DNA from: Bernardetia sp.
GTDB lineage: Bacteria; Bacteroidota; Bacteroidia; Cytophagales; Bernardetiaceae
DNA length: 64,000 nt
Direction of reading: 5' to 3'
Assembly (NCBI GenBank): GCA_020630575.1
Contig: JAHDBD010000006.1
Location: forward strand, 62,001-126,000
Both the position numbers and the translations under genes were made by a program. The notes beneath the pieces are model-generated. The model saw only the letters and a list, made by a program, of their open reading frames with translations. It was not told where the DNA came from and did no database searches. Position 1 is the stretch's first letter. Every line of letters starts with the position of its first letter. Shown piece by piece: positions 41,754-50,766 of the stretch.

Positions 41754-42332
41754 ATGCAAGAAGAACTACTAGAACAAACATATGCTGAACTTTTATATAA
41801 TCCCGATTCTTTCGATGAAAGAAAAAGATTAATATTATCATTTCCCGTGTATAACATACCTGTGGATATACAAAATGATATTATAGAAGCTTATGACCAT
41901 TTTCAAACAAACCCCGAAGATTATGATGGTTCTACAGGTGCTAAAGAAAATTGGGTTACAGAATATGAACCTGCATCAATGAGACATGATTTAGATTACA
42001 AACTATATGGTGGTAGTTCTAAGGGTAGACTTTATTCAGACTTAAAATTTTTGAGATATAAGAAAATATACCAAATTTCATCAATTTGGCGAAATATTCA
42101 ATACTTCGCTGTAAGATGGGGTGGTTCTTATTACCAATTAATACATAAATTAAAAGGGGAATATTCAGAAGTTCCTATTAATAAGGTAAAGTTAGCAACA
42201 TTTAAACGCTCTAGGATTCAATATATAATTGAATTATTAGGTATTATTACTATAGTACCTTTCACTATATTTTTCTTAGGTGCATTTATAATGCATTTAA
42301 AACATTTATTTACAATTAAATTTAAACGATAG
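41754..42332 (+). CDS. Membrane protein with PLA2-like HD motif, only + strand gene
   Basis: A 192-aa protein, the only gene on the plus strand. Around residues 75-105 it reads EPASMRHDLDYKLYGGSSKG followed by RLYSDLKFLRYKK, resembling the HDxxY...D pattern of phage and parvovirus phospholipase A2-like proteins, then IQYFAVRWGGSYY. A hydrophobic helix lies near residues 157-180 (ELLGIITIVPFTIFFLGAFI), followed by a basic tail. It may act on membranes, but catalytic activity is not shown by sequence. Upstream is a TACTTTG element one base short of the usual TAnnTTTG. It ends in its own terminator. Confidence 0.72.
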   Translation: MQEELLEQTYAELLYNPDSFDERKRLILSFPVYNIPVDIQNDIIEAYDHFQTNPEDYDGSTGAKENWVTEYEPASMRHDLDYKLYGGSSKGRLYSDLKFLRYKKIYQISSIWRNIQYFAVRWGGSYYQLIHKLKGEYSEVPINKVKLATFKRSRIQYIIELLGIITIVPFTIFFLGAFIMHLKHLFTIKFKR

Positions 42333-42343
42333 GAACAGTTTTT

Positions 42344-42373
42344 AAAACCCGAATTTTGAAAAATTCGGGTTTT
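42344..42373 (+). terminator. Terminator of the plus-strand gene
   Basis: Arms 42344-42357 and 42360-42373 are complementary over 14 bp, GC-richest in the ACCCGAAT part, followed by a T-run. It lies 12 nt after the stop at 42330-42332. Confidence 0.85.
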
Positions 42374-42394
42374 TTAACGAATTATATCTTTAAT

Positions 42395-42637
42395 TTATTT
42401 TATCAAATTATAAATTTTTCTATGTTTTACAATACTTGTTTCCAAATAATTTAATTTTACCAATTCATCAACCATATCGGGGAATTTATTTTCAAATTTA
42501 GGATTCATTTTTATGAAATTTGAAATTTCTTTTTCGATACCTTTTTTAATATCCAAAGCGGTTGAATCCTTATTATCTTTTAAAAAATCAATTACCATTA
42601 ATTGATGTACTGTTAAGGGTTGTAAATTATTATTCAT
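42395..42637 (-). CDS. Small winged-helix-like protein (80 aa)
   Basis: The layout LTVHQLMVIDFLKDNKDSTA, helix, then MVDELVKLNYLETSIVKHRK resembles a winged-helix DNA-binding domain: helix, helix-turn-helix, then a beta wing with basic residues. If right, it is a candidate phage transcription regulator. The match is structural by eye only. It is monocistronic with a -7 element at 42664-42671. Confidence 0.6.
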   Translation of the reverse strand: MNNNLQPLTVHQLMVIDFLKDNKDSTALDIKKGIEKEISNFIKMNPKFENKFPDMVDELVKLNYLETSIVKHRKIYNLIK

Positions 42638-42663
42638 TTTTATAATCTTTGTTTAAGTTGTTA

Positions 42664-42671
42664 CAAATATA
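42664..42671 (-). promoter_or_regulatory. Weak promoter -7 element
   Basis: Minus strand TATATTTG about 27 nt upstream of the start at 42637; no TTG at the expected distance. Confidence 0.45.
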
Positions 42672-42717
42672 CATTTTATTTTTAAAATATCTTATTTAAT
42701 TTTAAAATATTTTAAAT

Positions 42718-45700
42718 TTATTTTAGTTCAATAATACTACCGTTTTGTGTTGGTATAAACTCTAATGTTGATGTTTCACCAATATCCTCAATATCATGGT
42801 CTACAACATATAGGCATGAATGCTCTTTCATTTTAGAAAGAAGTTTTACGAATATATTTTCATAATTTTCAGCTTTATAGCTTAAACCATTTCCATTATT
42901 TAACTGACCACTAATTTCATCAATGAATAGAAAGTTATAATCCCTTATTTGGTTAAGCGATTTTAGCGAGTTTAATAAACTCAAACCTAAAATTGAACTT
43001 TCCATACCACTTGATAAAAGTACACCACTAATAACCTTTTTATTTAAATCTAATTTTCTAAGTTCTAAGCTAGATTTATCAAAGAATAATCTCATTGGAA
43101 CACCCTCTAATAATGATGAAAGTTTCTTATTAAGAATATCAACAATTTTTGTGAAAAGATATTTTTGTAAACCATTGTTACCCAACATTGTTTTATATTG
43201 TTTTACAACAGCTGATGTCAAAGTATATTTTTTAAGAGACTGTATATCTTTTTCTAGTAATATAACATCATTTTCTAAGTTTTTGAATACGTTTTCATCC
43301 CTTATTATATCTTCTCTTTTTTTACTTTTTATTTCATCATTTTTTACCAATGTCAATTTAATATCATCAATTCTTTTGAATGTATCTTCAAATCCTTTTG
43401 AAATTAAAATTGAACTTTCTATAGATTGTAAATTATTTAACTCTATTTCTATATCTTTGTTTATAGAGTTTAAATTTGAATCATACTTAACAATAGCTAA
43501 TTCAATTTTACCTTTTAACTCAATTTTATCTCTAAGTTCGGTAATTTTTATCTTATTATTATCAACAATTTCTTTAGAACTGTTTATACTTTTTAGTAAA
43601 GATTCCTCGTTATTTTTAAAGTTATTTAATTTCTCATTTAGTGAAATAAACTTTTCATCGTTTTTATATGAATCATCATTTTCTAAAATATCAATTTGTT
43701 TTTTTAATTCTACTAGCTTTACATTCTGTATTTCCTTGTTTATTTTTGAAATCTCAACAACTTCACTTTTTAAAATATCATCATCTAAAATAGTATATTT
43801 TATCTCTTTATTGTTCAATTCGGTATACTCATCATTAGCTTTATTATAATCACTTTTAAGAGTTTTTAATTTTTTGTCAGACTCTTTTACTTTATTATCT
43901 GATAAATCTCTTTCAATTATTACTTCATCACGTCTTAATTCTGAATCTTTTATAGATTTCTCAACATCACCATCAACAAACGCAGAACATTTATGACATT
44001 TTTTTGATTTTTTTAAAGATTCAATTGAGACTTCCAATGCTGATAAATCTGAAATTTTTATTAAGTTTTCTGACACAAGTCTAGAATTTTTATCACTCTC
44101 AGTTTTATATAGGTTATACTTACTATCTCTTTCATTTTTCTTAGATTCTAAAACTTTTGAGTGCTCTTCTTTTAATGATTCTAATTTGGAATTAACAATT
44201 TTAGAAATTTCTACAAGTCTTTTATTATTTGTAGTTATTTCGTCTTTATTTCTAATTATTTCCACATTAAGTTTATTAACCTTAATATTGATATCATTTT
44301 TGAATTTTTCCTCAATATTTCTCAACTCTTCTTCAATATTAAACTTAGTTGTATCTAAGCTTTCTAATTCAGATTTGTATTTTGATGTTAATGATATATT
44401 TTCATCACTTTCTTCATTAATAGTTTCTATATTCTTTTTAATTTTATCAACATCAATATTTTCTAATGAATTTTTTAATTTTTCTTTATTTTCAATAACG
44501 GGTGTCAAAGAATTTTTTAGTTCGGATATTTTATCACTACTATTTGACATTTTTATATTTAATTCCGATAAAGATTCTACCATTTTGACCTTTTCACTAC
44601 ACTCTTCAAGTTCTGTTCTTAGTACACTACTTTCATTATTGATTGTATCAATTTCTTTATTTATTAATTTTCTAAAATCTATATTATTTTGAATTTCAAC
44701 CTTTTTTAAAGATATTTCATTAAGAATAGAATCTATTGTTCCATTTGGCTTAACCAATCCACTCATTATTCTATCCTTAACATCATCATATTTTTCCAAT
44801 AAAGTGTCGAAAAAATTAAGACCAATTATCTTTAAAATTTGAGAAATAAGTAAGTCGGGTTTCATTTTCAATAATCCCGAAAGTGTATTTTGATTTACAA
44901 AAAGATGTGTATAAAAATCATCTTGCGTTATTAAGTCGGTCATATACTCCATGACCTTTTTATAATCATTTATTTTTTCACCTGTTGGTAGAGTTAATTC
45001 AATTTCCAAAGTAGGTATTCCGACAATATAAGATTTCCAATCCTCATTATCCCACATACTTTTTCCACGCTTCCATTTTCTTGTCAATACCTTCTCAATA
45101 GTATGTGGAAGACCATTAACATCGAAATTCATTTTTGTGTGAACTGTATCATTTGGTCTAGTATAGTTAAACATTTCTAATCTATTATTTTTCAATTGAT
45201 TAACCCTCATACCATTATCAACAACATCGTTGAACATATAACCTATTATATTATAGAATTTAGTTTTTCCAACAGCATTTGAACCTAAAATTCTGACAAT
45301 ATTTCCTAATCTATCAAATTTAACGTTAACATTATCACCAAATGTTAGTGCATTACTAATTTCAATATCTTTAACATATATTTTCTTTAGTGAATTTGTT
45401 GTATCAACTCTAGATAAAAAATGCTCTTTAAATAGATTATTCAACATTTTTTTTGCTTCAACTTTATCTTCTGATGATATTGTTTTAGTTTTATCTATAG
45501 CAGCATCAATATAAATATTTGACATTTCAATGATTTTATCATCATTTAAAATATCCTCAACTTCACCAATTTCATAATCATCATCGAAATCGATACCAAC
45601 ACCTTTGGCAAATTCGGGTTCTTCAATTAAACAATTATATTTTTCTTTTAGATAACCATATATTTTATCTTGATTTTCAAAAAATAAGTTTACATTAGAT

Positions 45701-46659
45701 TCAACTTCAAATCTAATTAAATTCATAGGTGTTGAGTCTATATCTAATAGTGATAATTCATTATATTTAAACTTATCATCCAAGTATATTGTGTGTCTAG
45801 ATACAATAGGTTCTATCTTTTTAAATAATATCTTTGAATCTTTAGTACCATCATACTCAACTAAATTATATCCATGCTTGTGATTACCATCTTGGAACAT
45901 TATACCATTTCTATACTTATTACCTTCACCAAAGTGTCTCATAACAGTTGATGAACAGTAAGTGAAAACCATATTTGGTAAACGAACAATTTCGGGATGG
46001 TGTATATCACCTGCAAGAACAACAGGACACTTAAAATCGTTTAATGTAATTTTATAGTTTGAAAAGTTTTGTAAGGGTTTAGATGTAAAACCTTTACACC
46101 CTCTATACGGGTCATGAAATAACTCAATATACTCCTGTGGATTCTTATCAGTAGCCTCATCCAATTCCCATGGTGAATATGGTCTTTGGTCATCCTCTAC
46201 CCTGTTAAACTTCTCATAATGACCCCAAACAGCAAATTTAACACCATCTATATCATAAAATCCTGTTCTCTTTAAATAGTGGATATTGTTAATCTGCATT
46301 TTATCAAGAATATCTTCAATATCATCTATACCTACTACAGATTTATTATCCATCAATAACTCATTATTTTTCTGCTTTAAATCATGGTTACCGTTAGTTA
46401 TAACTACTGTAGCTATTTTTGAAAGTTCTCTTAAAAACCAAGCCTGTAATTTTCTTTCTGCTGATGTTGTGAAACAAAATTCATACAAATCACCCGTAAT
46501 CACTATCATTTCGGGATTATCCATTATGATACTAGTGAGTACTTTCTCTAATGATTGCCTAAATTCATCATATCTATTTCCATTTCCACTATTCCTAGCT
46601 TCAATTTGATAATCTGCTAAGTGTATAATTCTTTTTAATACTTTACCTAATTCACTCAT
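42718..46659 (-). CDS. Fused Mre11-Rad50-like (T4 gp47-gp46-like) nuclease/ATPase
   Basis: A 1313-aa fusion. Residues 1 to about 400 are a metallophosphoesterase-type nuclease (T4 gp47/Mre11/SbcD): HLADYQIE (12-19), VITGDLYEF, NGNHDLK and LAGDIHHPE. The Rad50/SbcC/gp46 part follows: ABC Walker A GSNAVGKTKF near 455, two long coiled coils split by a zinc-hook CHKC near residue 892, the signature LLSSGMESS near 1210 and Walker B FLFIDEISG near 1247. The complex processes DNA ends for recombination-dependent replication. In T4 and cells these are two genes; here one. The first metal-binding motif is DYQ where DxH is usual. A large hairpin lies in its leader (46675-46744). Confidence 0.9.
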   Translation of the reverse strand: MSELGKVLKRIIHLADYQIEARNSGNGNRYDEFRQSLEKVLTSIIMDNPEMIVITGDLYEFCFTTSAERKLQAWFLRELSKIATVVITNGNHDLKQKNNELLMDNKSVVGIDDIEDILDKMQINNIHYLKRTGFYDIDGVKFAVWGHYEKFNRVEDDQRPYSPWELDEATDKNPQEYIELFHDPYRGCKGFTSKPLQNFSNYKITLNDFKCPVVLAGDIHHPEIVRLPNMVFTYCSSTVMRHFGEGNKYRNGIMFQDGNHKHGYNLVEYDGTKDSKILFKKIEPIVSRHTIYLDDKFKYNELSLLDIDSTPMNLIRFEVESNVNLFFENQDKIYGYLKEKYNCLIEEPEFAKGVGIDFDDDYEIGEVEDILNDDKIIEMSNIYIDAAIDKTKTISSEDKVEAKKMLNNLFKEHFLSRVDTTNSLKKIYVKDIEISNALTFGDNVNVKFDRLGNIVRILGSNAVGKTKFYNIIGYMFNDVVDNGMRVNQLKNNRLEMFNYTRPNDTVHTKMNFDVNGLPHTIEKVLTRKWKRGKSMWDNEDWKSYIVGIPTLEIELTLPTGEKINDYKKVMEYMTDLITQDDFYTHLFVNQNTLSGLLKMKPDLLISQILKIIGLNFFDTLLEKYDDVKDRIMSGLVKPNGTIDSILNEISLKKVEIQNNIDFRKLINKEIDTINNESSVLRTELEECSEKVKMVESLSELNIKMSNSSDKISELKNSLTPVIENKEKLKNSLENIDVDKIKKNIETINEESDENISLTSKYKSELESLDTTKFNIEEELRNIEEKFKNDINIKVNKLNVEIIRNKDEITTNNKRLVEISKIVNSKLESLKEEHSKVLESKKNERDSKYNLYKTESDKNSRLVSENLIKISDLSALEVSIESLKKSKKCHKCSAFVDGDVEKSIKDSELRRDEVIIERDLSDNKVKESDKKLKTLKSDYNKANDEYTELNNKEIKYTILDDDILKSEVVEISKINKEIQNVKLVELKKQIDILENDDSYKNDEKFISLNEKLNNFKNNEESLLKSINSSKEIVDNNKIKITELRDKIELKGKIELAIVKYDSNLNSINKDIEIELNNLQSIESSILISKGFEDTFKRIDDIKLTLVKNDEIKSKKREDIIRDENVFKNLENDVILLEKDIQSLKKYTLTSAVVKQYKTMLGNNGLQKYLFTKIVDILNKKLSSLLEGVPMRLFFDKSSLELRKLDLNKKVISGVLLSSGMESSILGLSLLNSLKSLNQIRDYNFLFIDEISGQLNNGNGLSYKAENYENIFVKLLSKMKEHSCLYVVDHDIEDIGETSTLEFIPTQNGSIIELK

Positions 46660-46674
46660 ATTTGTACCTTATAT

Positions 46675-46744
46675 GACTTCTAAGACATTTTTAAAAAATA
46701 TTGGACACTTTATATGATTATGATTTAAAAGTGTCTTAGAAGTC
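46675..46744 (-). repeat. 21-bp inverted repeat, member of a 58-nt element pair
   Basis: Arms 46675-46695 and 46724-46744 match over 21 bp with one mismatch. The inner 58 nt (46681-46738) are flanked by TAAGACA/TGTCTTA and are similar (about 40 of 58 identical) to the reverse complement of 51706-51763. It lies 16 nt before the start of the Mre11-Rad50 gene, in the predicted mRNA leader. Confidence 0.8.
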
Positions 46745-46771
46745 AAATTTTAAATTATTTATATTAAGTTA

Positions 46772-46798
46772 CAAACTTACAAAAATAAATTAAAACAA
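46772..46798 (-). promoter_or_regulatory. Probable promoter for the Mre11-Rad50 gene
   Basis: Minus strand TAAGTTTG (46772-46779) with TTG at 46796-46798, 16 nt away. The predicted leader is about 105 nt and contains the 21-bp inverted repeat. Confidence 0.55.
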
Positions 46799-46830
46799 AA
46801 AAGAGAAAAGTTTAAACTTTTCTCTTTTTT
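46797..46830 (-). terminator. Perfect 34-nt palindrome terminator
   Basis: Arms 46797-46813 and 46814-46830 are exact complements with no spacer (17 bp), with flanking A/T runs, 5 nt after the stop of the 372-aa gene. As RNA the central bases would form the loop. Confidence 0.85.
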
Positions 46831-46834
46831 GTTT

Positions 46835-47953
46835 TTAACCATTGACAAATAATTTTTTATATCCGTCCAATTCATCTGTCCAAAGTGCCAACATTCCAAG
46901 TAATCCACCTTTTGCGATAAACACACTTTCAATAGGGTCACTACTAAAAGAATTTGAAACATTCTTTCTTGGTGAAATCATTTTTAAACCACTAGAAGCA
47001 ACATTTTCTTCTGTTGATGGTTTAGCAATCCCTTTGAAATTTTTACCCATCCCAACGACATTAAACTCTGATAGAGGATATCCTAAAAATCCACCTTTTT
47101 CAACGAATAATGGAAGGTATCTTTTATTTATACCAACTTTATGTATCCCATCGATATTTGCGAAATCCGAAACAACTTCTAAGTATGATGCATCAGATTC
47201 ACCACCTATATTAAATCTATATAATTCTCCAAAAGTGTCTGCTTGTCCATCCATAGAGAAGAAAAATCCACGATGTTTAGCAACATCCTTTATTAATTCA
47301 TTTCCTTTTTTGGGTACAAAGACAAAGTTTTTCTTTTTAGAAATATGAGCATAAATCTCATTTGCAACCATTTCCATTAATGATTTTTGAGCAATATATG
47401 GATTCCTAGTTGATGCATTTTTTATTGATGTGGTTTGTTCATCAATTCGATTCAATTCAATTCTCATTTCGGGAATATTTTTATTGAAACTATTTTCGAC
47501 TATACCATACACTTTCGATAAATTCATTAATAATTCACTAAATCTAACTAAGGTTTTTGCATTCTTTTTATCGTTTTCTTTTACTTCATTAAAAATGTCT
47601 ATAGAAACTATTTTATCAATTTCTTCCGCATAACCTTTAAAACCTAAATTCACAACAGATTTTATCGCAACACCATCAGAACCACTACCATCATACTTAA
47701 ATACAATAACGCCACCCCTATCACTTTTAGGGTAATCAATATTAACTCTTGTATATTCGGAATCTGTACTATCCTTATATACTTTTAAACCAAGTTCTTT
47801 TATTTGTCTAATACAGTCATCAATATGGATATTAACTATATCCATTCTTTCTTTAGAAAGTTTTTTTAATGAAGCTTCTGAATTTTTAATTTTTTCTAAA
47901 GTGCTTTTTGTTTTTTCGGCAGCACTTAAAACCGATTTACTTACTTTAAACAT
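46835..47953 (-). CDS. Hypothetical virion-block protein (372 aa)
   Basis: A basic protein with a helical N-terminus (SVLSAAEKTKSTLEKIKNSE), central mixed region and Gly-rich C-terminal segments (FIAKGGLLGMLALWTDELDG). No family is recognised. It is the last gene of the operon that includes the YLNES-leader proteins, 10 nt after the duplicated-repeat gene, which hints at a virion role. Confidence 0.72.
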   Translation of the reverse strand: MFKVSKSVLSAAEKTKSTLEKIKNSEASLKKLSKERMDIVNIHIDDCIRQIKELGLKVYKDSTDSEYTRVNIDYPKSDRGGVIVFKYDGSGSDGVAIKSVVNLGFKGYAEEIDKIVSIDIFNEVKENDKKNAKTLVRFSELLMNLSKVYGIVENSFNKNIPEMRIELNRIDEQTTSIKNASTRNPYIAQKSLMEMVANEIYAHISKKKNFVFVPKKGNELIKDVAKHRGFFFSMDGQADTFGELYRFNIGGESDASYLEVVSDFANIDGIHKVGINKRYLPLFVEKGGFLGYPLSEFNVVGMGKNFKGIAKPSTEENVASSGLKMISPRKNVSNSFSSDPIESVFIAKGGLLGMLALWTDELDGYKKLFVNG

Positions 47954-47963
47954 ATCTTATTTT

Positions 47964-49097
47964 TTAACCCTGTTCTGTCCAAACATTATAATAAAAATCT
48001 AATTCCTCTCTATTCGATGGAAAGTATCCAATAGACCACTCTTTACTATTACCGTTCTCCACATACTTAATAGTAAACTCATCATCTTTGATACTAGCCT
48101 TTCCACTACCTACAACACCATAATCTTTCTTAGCATTTTTATACCAAGATTTCAACTTCTTATCAGTAAATTCGATATATTGCTTATCTGTATACTTAGC
48201 TTTTACAGACTCATTAATTTCACTTTCATTCACTTTAATTTCTTCACCCTGTTCTGACCAAACATTATAATAAAAATCTAATTCCTCTCTATTCGATGGA
48301 AAGTATCCAATAGACCACTCTTTACTATTACCGTTCTCCACATACTTAATAGTAAACTCATCATCTTTGATACTAGCCTTTCCACTACCTACAACACCAT
48401 AATCTTTCTTAGCATTTTTATACCAAGATTTCAACTTCTTATCAGTAAATTCGATATATTGCTTATCTGTATACTTAGCTTTTACAGACTCATTAATTTC
48501 ACTTTCATTCACTTTAATTTCTTCACCATCTAAATCTAGTGTAACAACACCTTCATTTAGTGACACAAATTTTGTTTCCATTCCACCAAATAATACAGGT
48601 TGTCCGACAACAAAATTACTTACATCATTTGATTCAACAATATTAAAATCACCACTATGTAAAAAATGAATTAAGTCAGATTCGGTATGTGAATAAAAAG
48701 TTTGCTCATTATTTATCTTATAGAAAATTCGACCTTTGTTTTGAACAATTTCTCTAACAACACCATTAGAATCTTGTATTTTAAAAGGTTTTTTACCTTT
48801 CAAAAGTTTTGAAACTTGTTTACCAATTTTAACTAATAACTTAACAGAATCAGTTCTCTTTTTACTTGCATCCATTATAGTTTTATAATTGACTGCATCA
48901 ATGTTTTTACCATTTGTCTTTTTAAACCTACCCATCCAAGTGATATCTCCATTTTTGAATAATAAAGCGACTTTTTCATAATCACCATCAACCATTTTTG
49001 CTCTATTATAGAAAGAGTCCGCACCACCCGCATTAGCTCGACCTAAATCGATAGTTTCTTTACGTGATTCATTCACGTAATATAATACATTTTTCAT
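47964..49097 (-). CDS. Virion-type protein with fresh 93-aa tandem duplication
   Basis: A 377-aa protein with leader MKNVLYYVNESRKE, similar to the YLNES leaders of neighbours. The N-terminal region (residues 1-190) is unassigned. The C-terminal part consists of two copies of a 93-aa unit starting GEEIKVNESEINESVKAKYT and ending in ELDFYYNVW; the copies differ at one residue (Ser versus Thr). Each unit probably forms a small alpha/beta domain. The near identity at DNA level (one base in about 280) shows a very recent duplication or strong homogenisation. Start overlaps the stop of the next gene upstream by one base. Confidence 0.8.
   Translation of the reverse strand: MKNVLYYVNESRKETIDLGRANAGGADSFYNRAKMVDGDYEKVALLFKNGDITWMGRFKKTNGKNIDAVNYKTIMDASKKRTDSVKLLVKIGKQVSKLLKGKKPFKIQDSNGVVREIVQNKGRIFYKINNEQTFYSHTESDLIHFLHSGDFNIVESNDVSNFVVGQPVLFGGMETKFVSLNEGVVTLDLDGEEIKVNESEINESVKAKYTDKQYIEFTDKKLKSWYKNAKKDYGVVGSGKASIKDDEFTIKYVENGNSKEWSIGYFPSNREELDFYYNVWSEQGEEIKVNESEINESVKAKYTDKQYIEFTDKKLKSWYKNAKKDYGVVGSGKASIKDDEFTIKYVENGNSKEWSIGYFPSNREELDFYYNVWTEQG
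47967..48527. repeat. 279-bp near-perfect tandem duplication
   Basis: Two adjacent copies with a period of 279 bp (47967-48248 and 48246-48527, including a short shared junction). I see a single base difference (at 47978 versus 48257). It lies entirely inside the gene at 47964-49097 and keeps the reading frame (93 codons). Confidence 0.95.
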
Positions 49098-49543
49098 TAT
49101 ATATCTTCTGTTTTTAAAATTAATTCTCTAAATCCTTGTTCCTCAAAATACAAATTCATAGCACTTGTGAAAGTGACAACATCCCACTTAACGATTCTAG
49201 CGATACTCTCAGAAACTGTATTTATTCTAGAATCTTTAAACATATGTTTGATAAAACGTTTAACCTTTTCGTCAGTAACCTCACCAATTATACTTTTAGC
49301 AAAACCTTTGTTTATTCTCTTATATTCTGAAAAATTAATTTCATCAAAAACGCTATCAACTACTTTTGTATAAAACATTCCAAATAAAGTTTTACCATCA
49401 GAACCAAAAGGTTCAAAACCGTTTTTATTAAAACTTAAATTAGATTTATCTAAAAATTTTGAAATTCTCTTATATGCATTAGATGAAATTTTATCTTCAT
49501 TAATTTGTTCCTGTAACGATTCATTCAAATATTTACTTACCAT
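49097..49543 (-). CDS. Small protein with YLNES leader (148 aa)
   Basis: Starts MVSKYLNESLQEQINEDKIS, sharing the short YLNES leader with several neighbours, then a helical, basic domain. No family is recognised. By analogy with T4 internal head proteins, the leader could direct packaging in the prohead and be cleaved after Glu (inference). The stop is coupled to the next start. Confidence 0.75.
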   Translation of the reverse strand: MVSKYLNESLQEQINEDKISSNAYKRISKFLDKSNLSFNKNGFEPFGSDGKTLFGMFYTKVVDSVFDEINFSEYKRINKGFAKSIIGEVTDEKVKRFIKHMFKDSRINTVSESIARIVKWDVVTFTSAMNLYFEEQGFRELILKTEDI

Positions 49544-49583
49544 GTTAAATTAAATTTGTTTATTTTAAAATATTTATAGTTCC

Positions 49584-49621
49584 AAACAAAACCCACATTG
49601 AAAATAATGTGGGTTTTGTTT
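49584..49621 (-). terminator. 16-bp terminator hairpin
   Basis: Arms 49584-49599 and 49606-49621 pair perfectly over 16 bp, loop GAAAAT, at the stop codon of the next gene upstream (49621), with a U-rich tail. Confidence 0.87.
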
Positions 49622-50061
49622 TAAATGTTATAGTATAAATTAACTAATAAGAAAGATACGAAAAATATTGTTGACATAAATCCCCAAAAGTTATAATGTC
49701 GTGGTGTTTTATAATTATAATAATCATAATATCCCTCATACTCGTCAGACTCTTTTTTATTCAAATCCATAGTAAATCCTAATGAATATTTTTGAACTTT
49801 TGAGAGTTCACTAAATTTAACATTCATACTCTTTCGTATATACCAAGGCATTAATAGCGATGTTAATAAAAGTATTGATAGTATACTTAATATACCGTAA
49901 TTAAATTTATAATACTCTAAAGATATTAATAAAAATAGAAATGTTACAGGTTTACTAGCCCTCACAGGTGACCAAACTCTACCATATAACTTGGAAAAGT
50001 CATTACCTACAAATAACCATATAATAAGTTTTCTAATTAGACTCTTAAATAATTTTTTCAT
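49621..50061 (-). CDS. Membrane protein with about three helices (146 aa)
   Basis: The frame can be opened at a TTG at 50082, but the ATG at 50061 (MKKLFKSLIRKLIIWLFVGN) is the better start. Hydrophobic helices lie near residues 43-55, 58-75 and 126-142, with a Tyr/Asp-rich loop (EYEGYYDYYNYKT) before the last. No family is recognised. Position between unknown genes of the virion block; it ends in the hairpin at 49584-49621. Confidence 0.72.
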   Translation of the reverse strand: MKKLFKSLIRKLIIWLFVGNDFSKLYGRVWSPVRASKPVTFLFLLISLEYYKFNYGILSILSILLLTSLLMPWYIRKSMNVKFSELSKVQKYSLGFTMDLNKKESDEYEGYYDYYNYKTPRHYNFWGFMSTIFFVSFLLVNLYYNI

Positions 50062-50098
50062 ACTTGTTTTTTTATTTACCAATCAAATGCTGTCTTCA

Positions 50099-50416
50099 TT
50101 ATAAATTGTTTTTAATTAAATTTATTTCAGATAATATATTACCTTTAGGAACAAAACCTAATGATTGTGATTCTAACGCATATTTATATCCATAATCAAC
50201 CATTTTAATCATATCATCTAAAGTATATATCTTTTCGAAATTAATACTATTAGAACTACTTCTATCCTTTATCCTAAGTTTTTCAATATCATCTTTAGAT
50301 TTTCCACTAGGGTTTGATGTTATGTTTATGATATCCTCAACCATTTCATCAATATTTCCACTAAAGCCATTATCATCAATAGCCTTATATAATCTCTGAT
50401 ATAATGTTAACGACAT
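50099..50416 (-). CDS. Hypothetical protein (105 aa)
   Basis: A small acidic helical protein starting MSLTLYQRLYKAIDDNGFSG. No family is recognised. It overlaps the upstream 119-aa gene by 10 nt. Confidence 0.72.
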   Translation of the reverse strand: MSLTLYQRLYKAIDDNGFSGNIDEMVEDIINITSNPSGKSKDDIEKLRIKDRSSSNSINFEKIYTLDDMIKMVDYGYKYALESQSLGFVPKGNILSEINLIKNNL

Positions 50417-50766
50417 AATCTAGATTTTATAAATTCAGCAAACCCATCTTGTATTGCGTGTGCATCCTTTTGGTTTAATTTCTTCCTACCCATGAGATTA
50501 CCAAGACCTCTAACACAGAAAATATATTTATCACCATCAAAAAAGTCAGCACCTTTATCATCATACATAAGATTCGGCATGTTTATTTCATCTTTACCAT
50601 TGATAGTATTAATAATCTTGTCATATAGACCTTTTTCAATATCCATATGAAATGTTAAAGCCATACCACCACACGAAGACCATGCATAAGATTCATATCC
50701 TATAGGGTCTTTTTTCAATGGAAGTTTATATGTATTCTCCCATGTAATATGTTTTTTTCTAGTCAT
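50407..50766 (-). CDS. Hypothetical protein (119 aa)
   Basis: Starts MTRKKHITWENTYKLPLKKD and contains SSCGGMALTFHMD and a basic region (GNLMGRKKLNQKDAH). No family is recognised. Its ATG follows the TAA of an orphan frame by two bases, so the upstream gap once probably held another gene of the operon. Confidence 0.72.
   Translation of the reverse strand: MTRKKHITWENTYKLPLKKDPIGYESYAWSSCGGMALTFHMDIEKGLYDKIINTINGKDEINMPNLMYDDKGADFFDGDKYIFCVRGLGNLMGRKKLNQKDAHAIQDGFAEFIKSRLCR

Noticed and set aside
43151..44692. Plus-strand frames of 168-232 codons opposite the Rad50 coiled coil
   Set aside because: Ser/Phe/Ile-rich products arise from the complement of Lys/Glu-rich coiled-coil codons; no promoter or motif.
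46777..46962. Extra 61-codon minus-strand frame
   Set aside because: It overlaps the 372-aa gene, and runs through the terminator palindrome.
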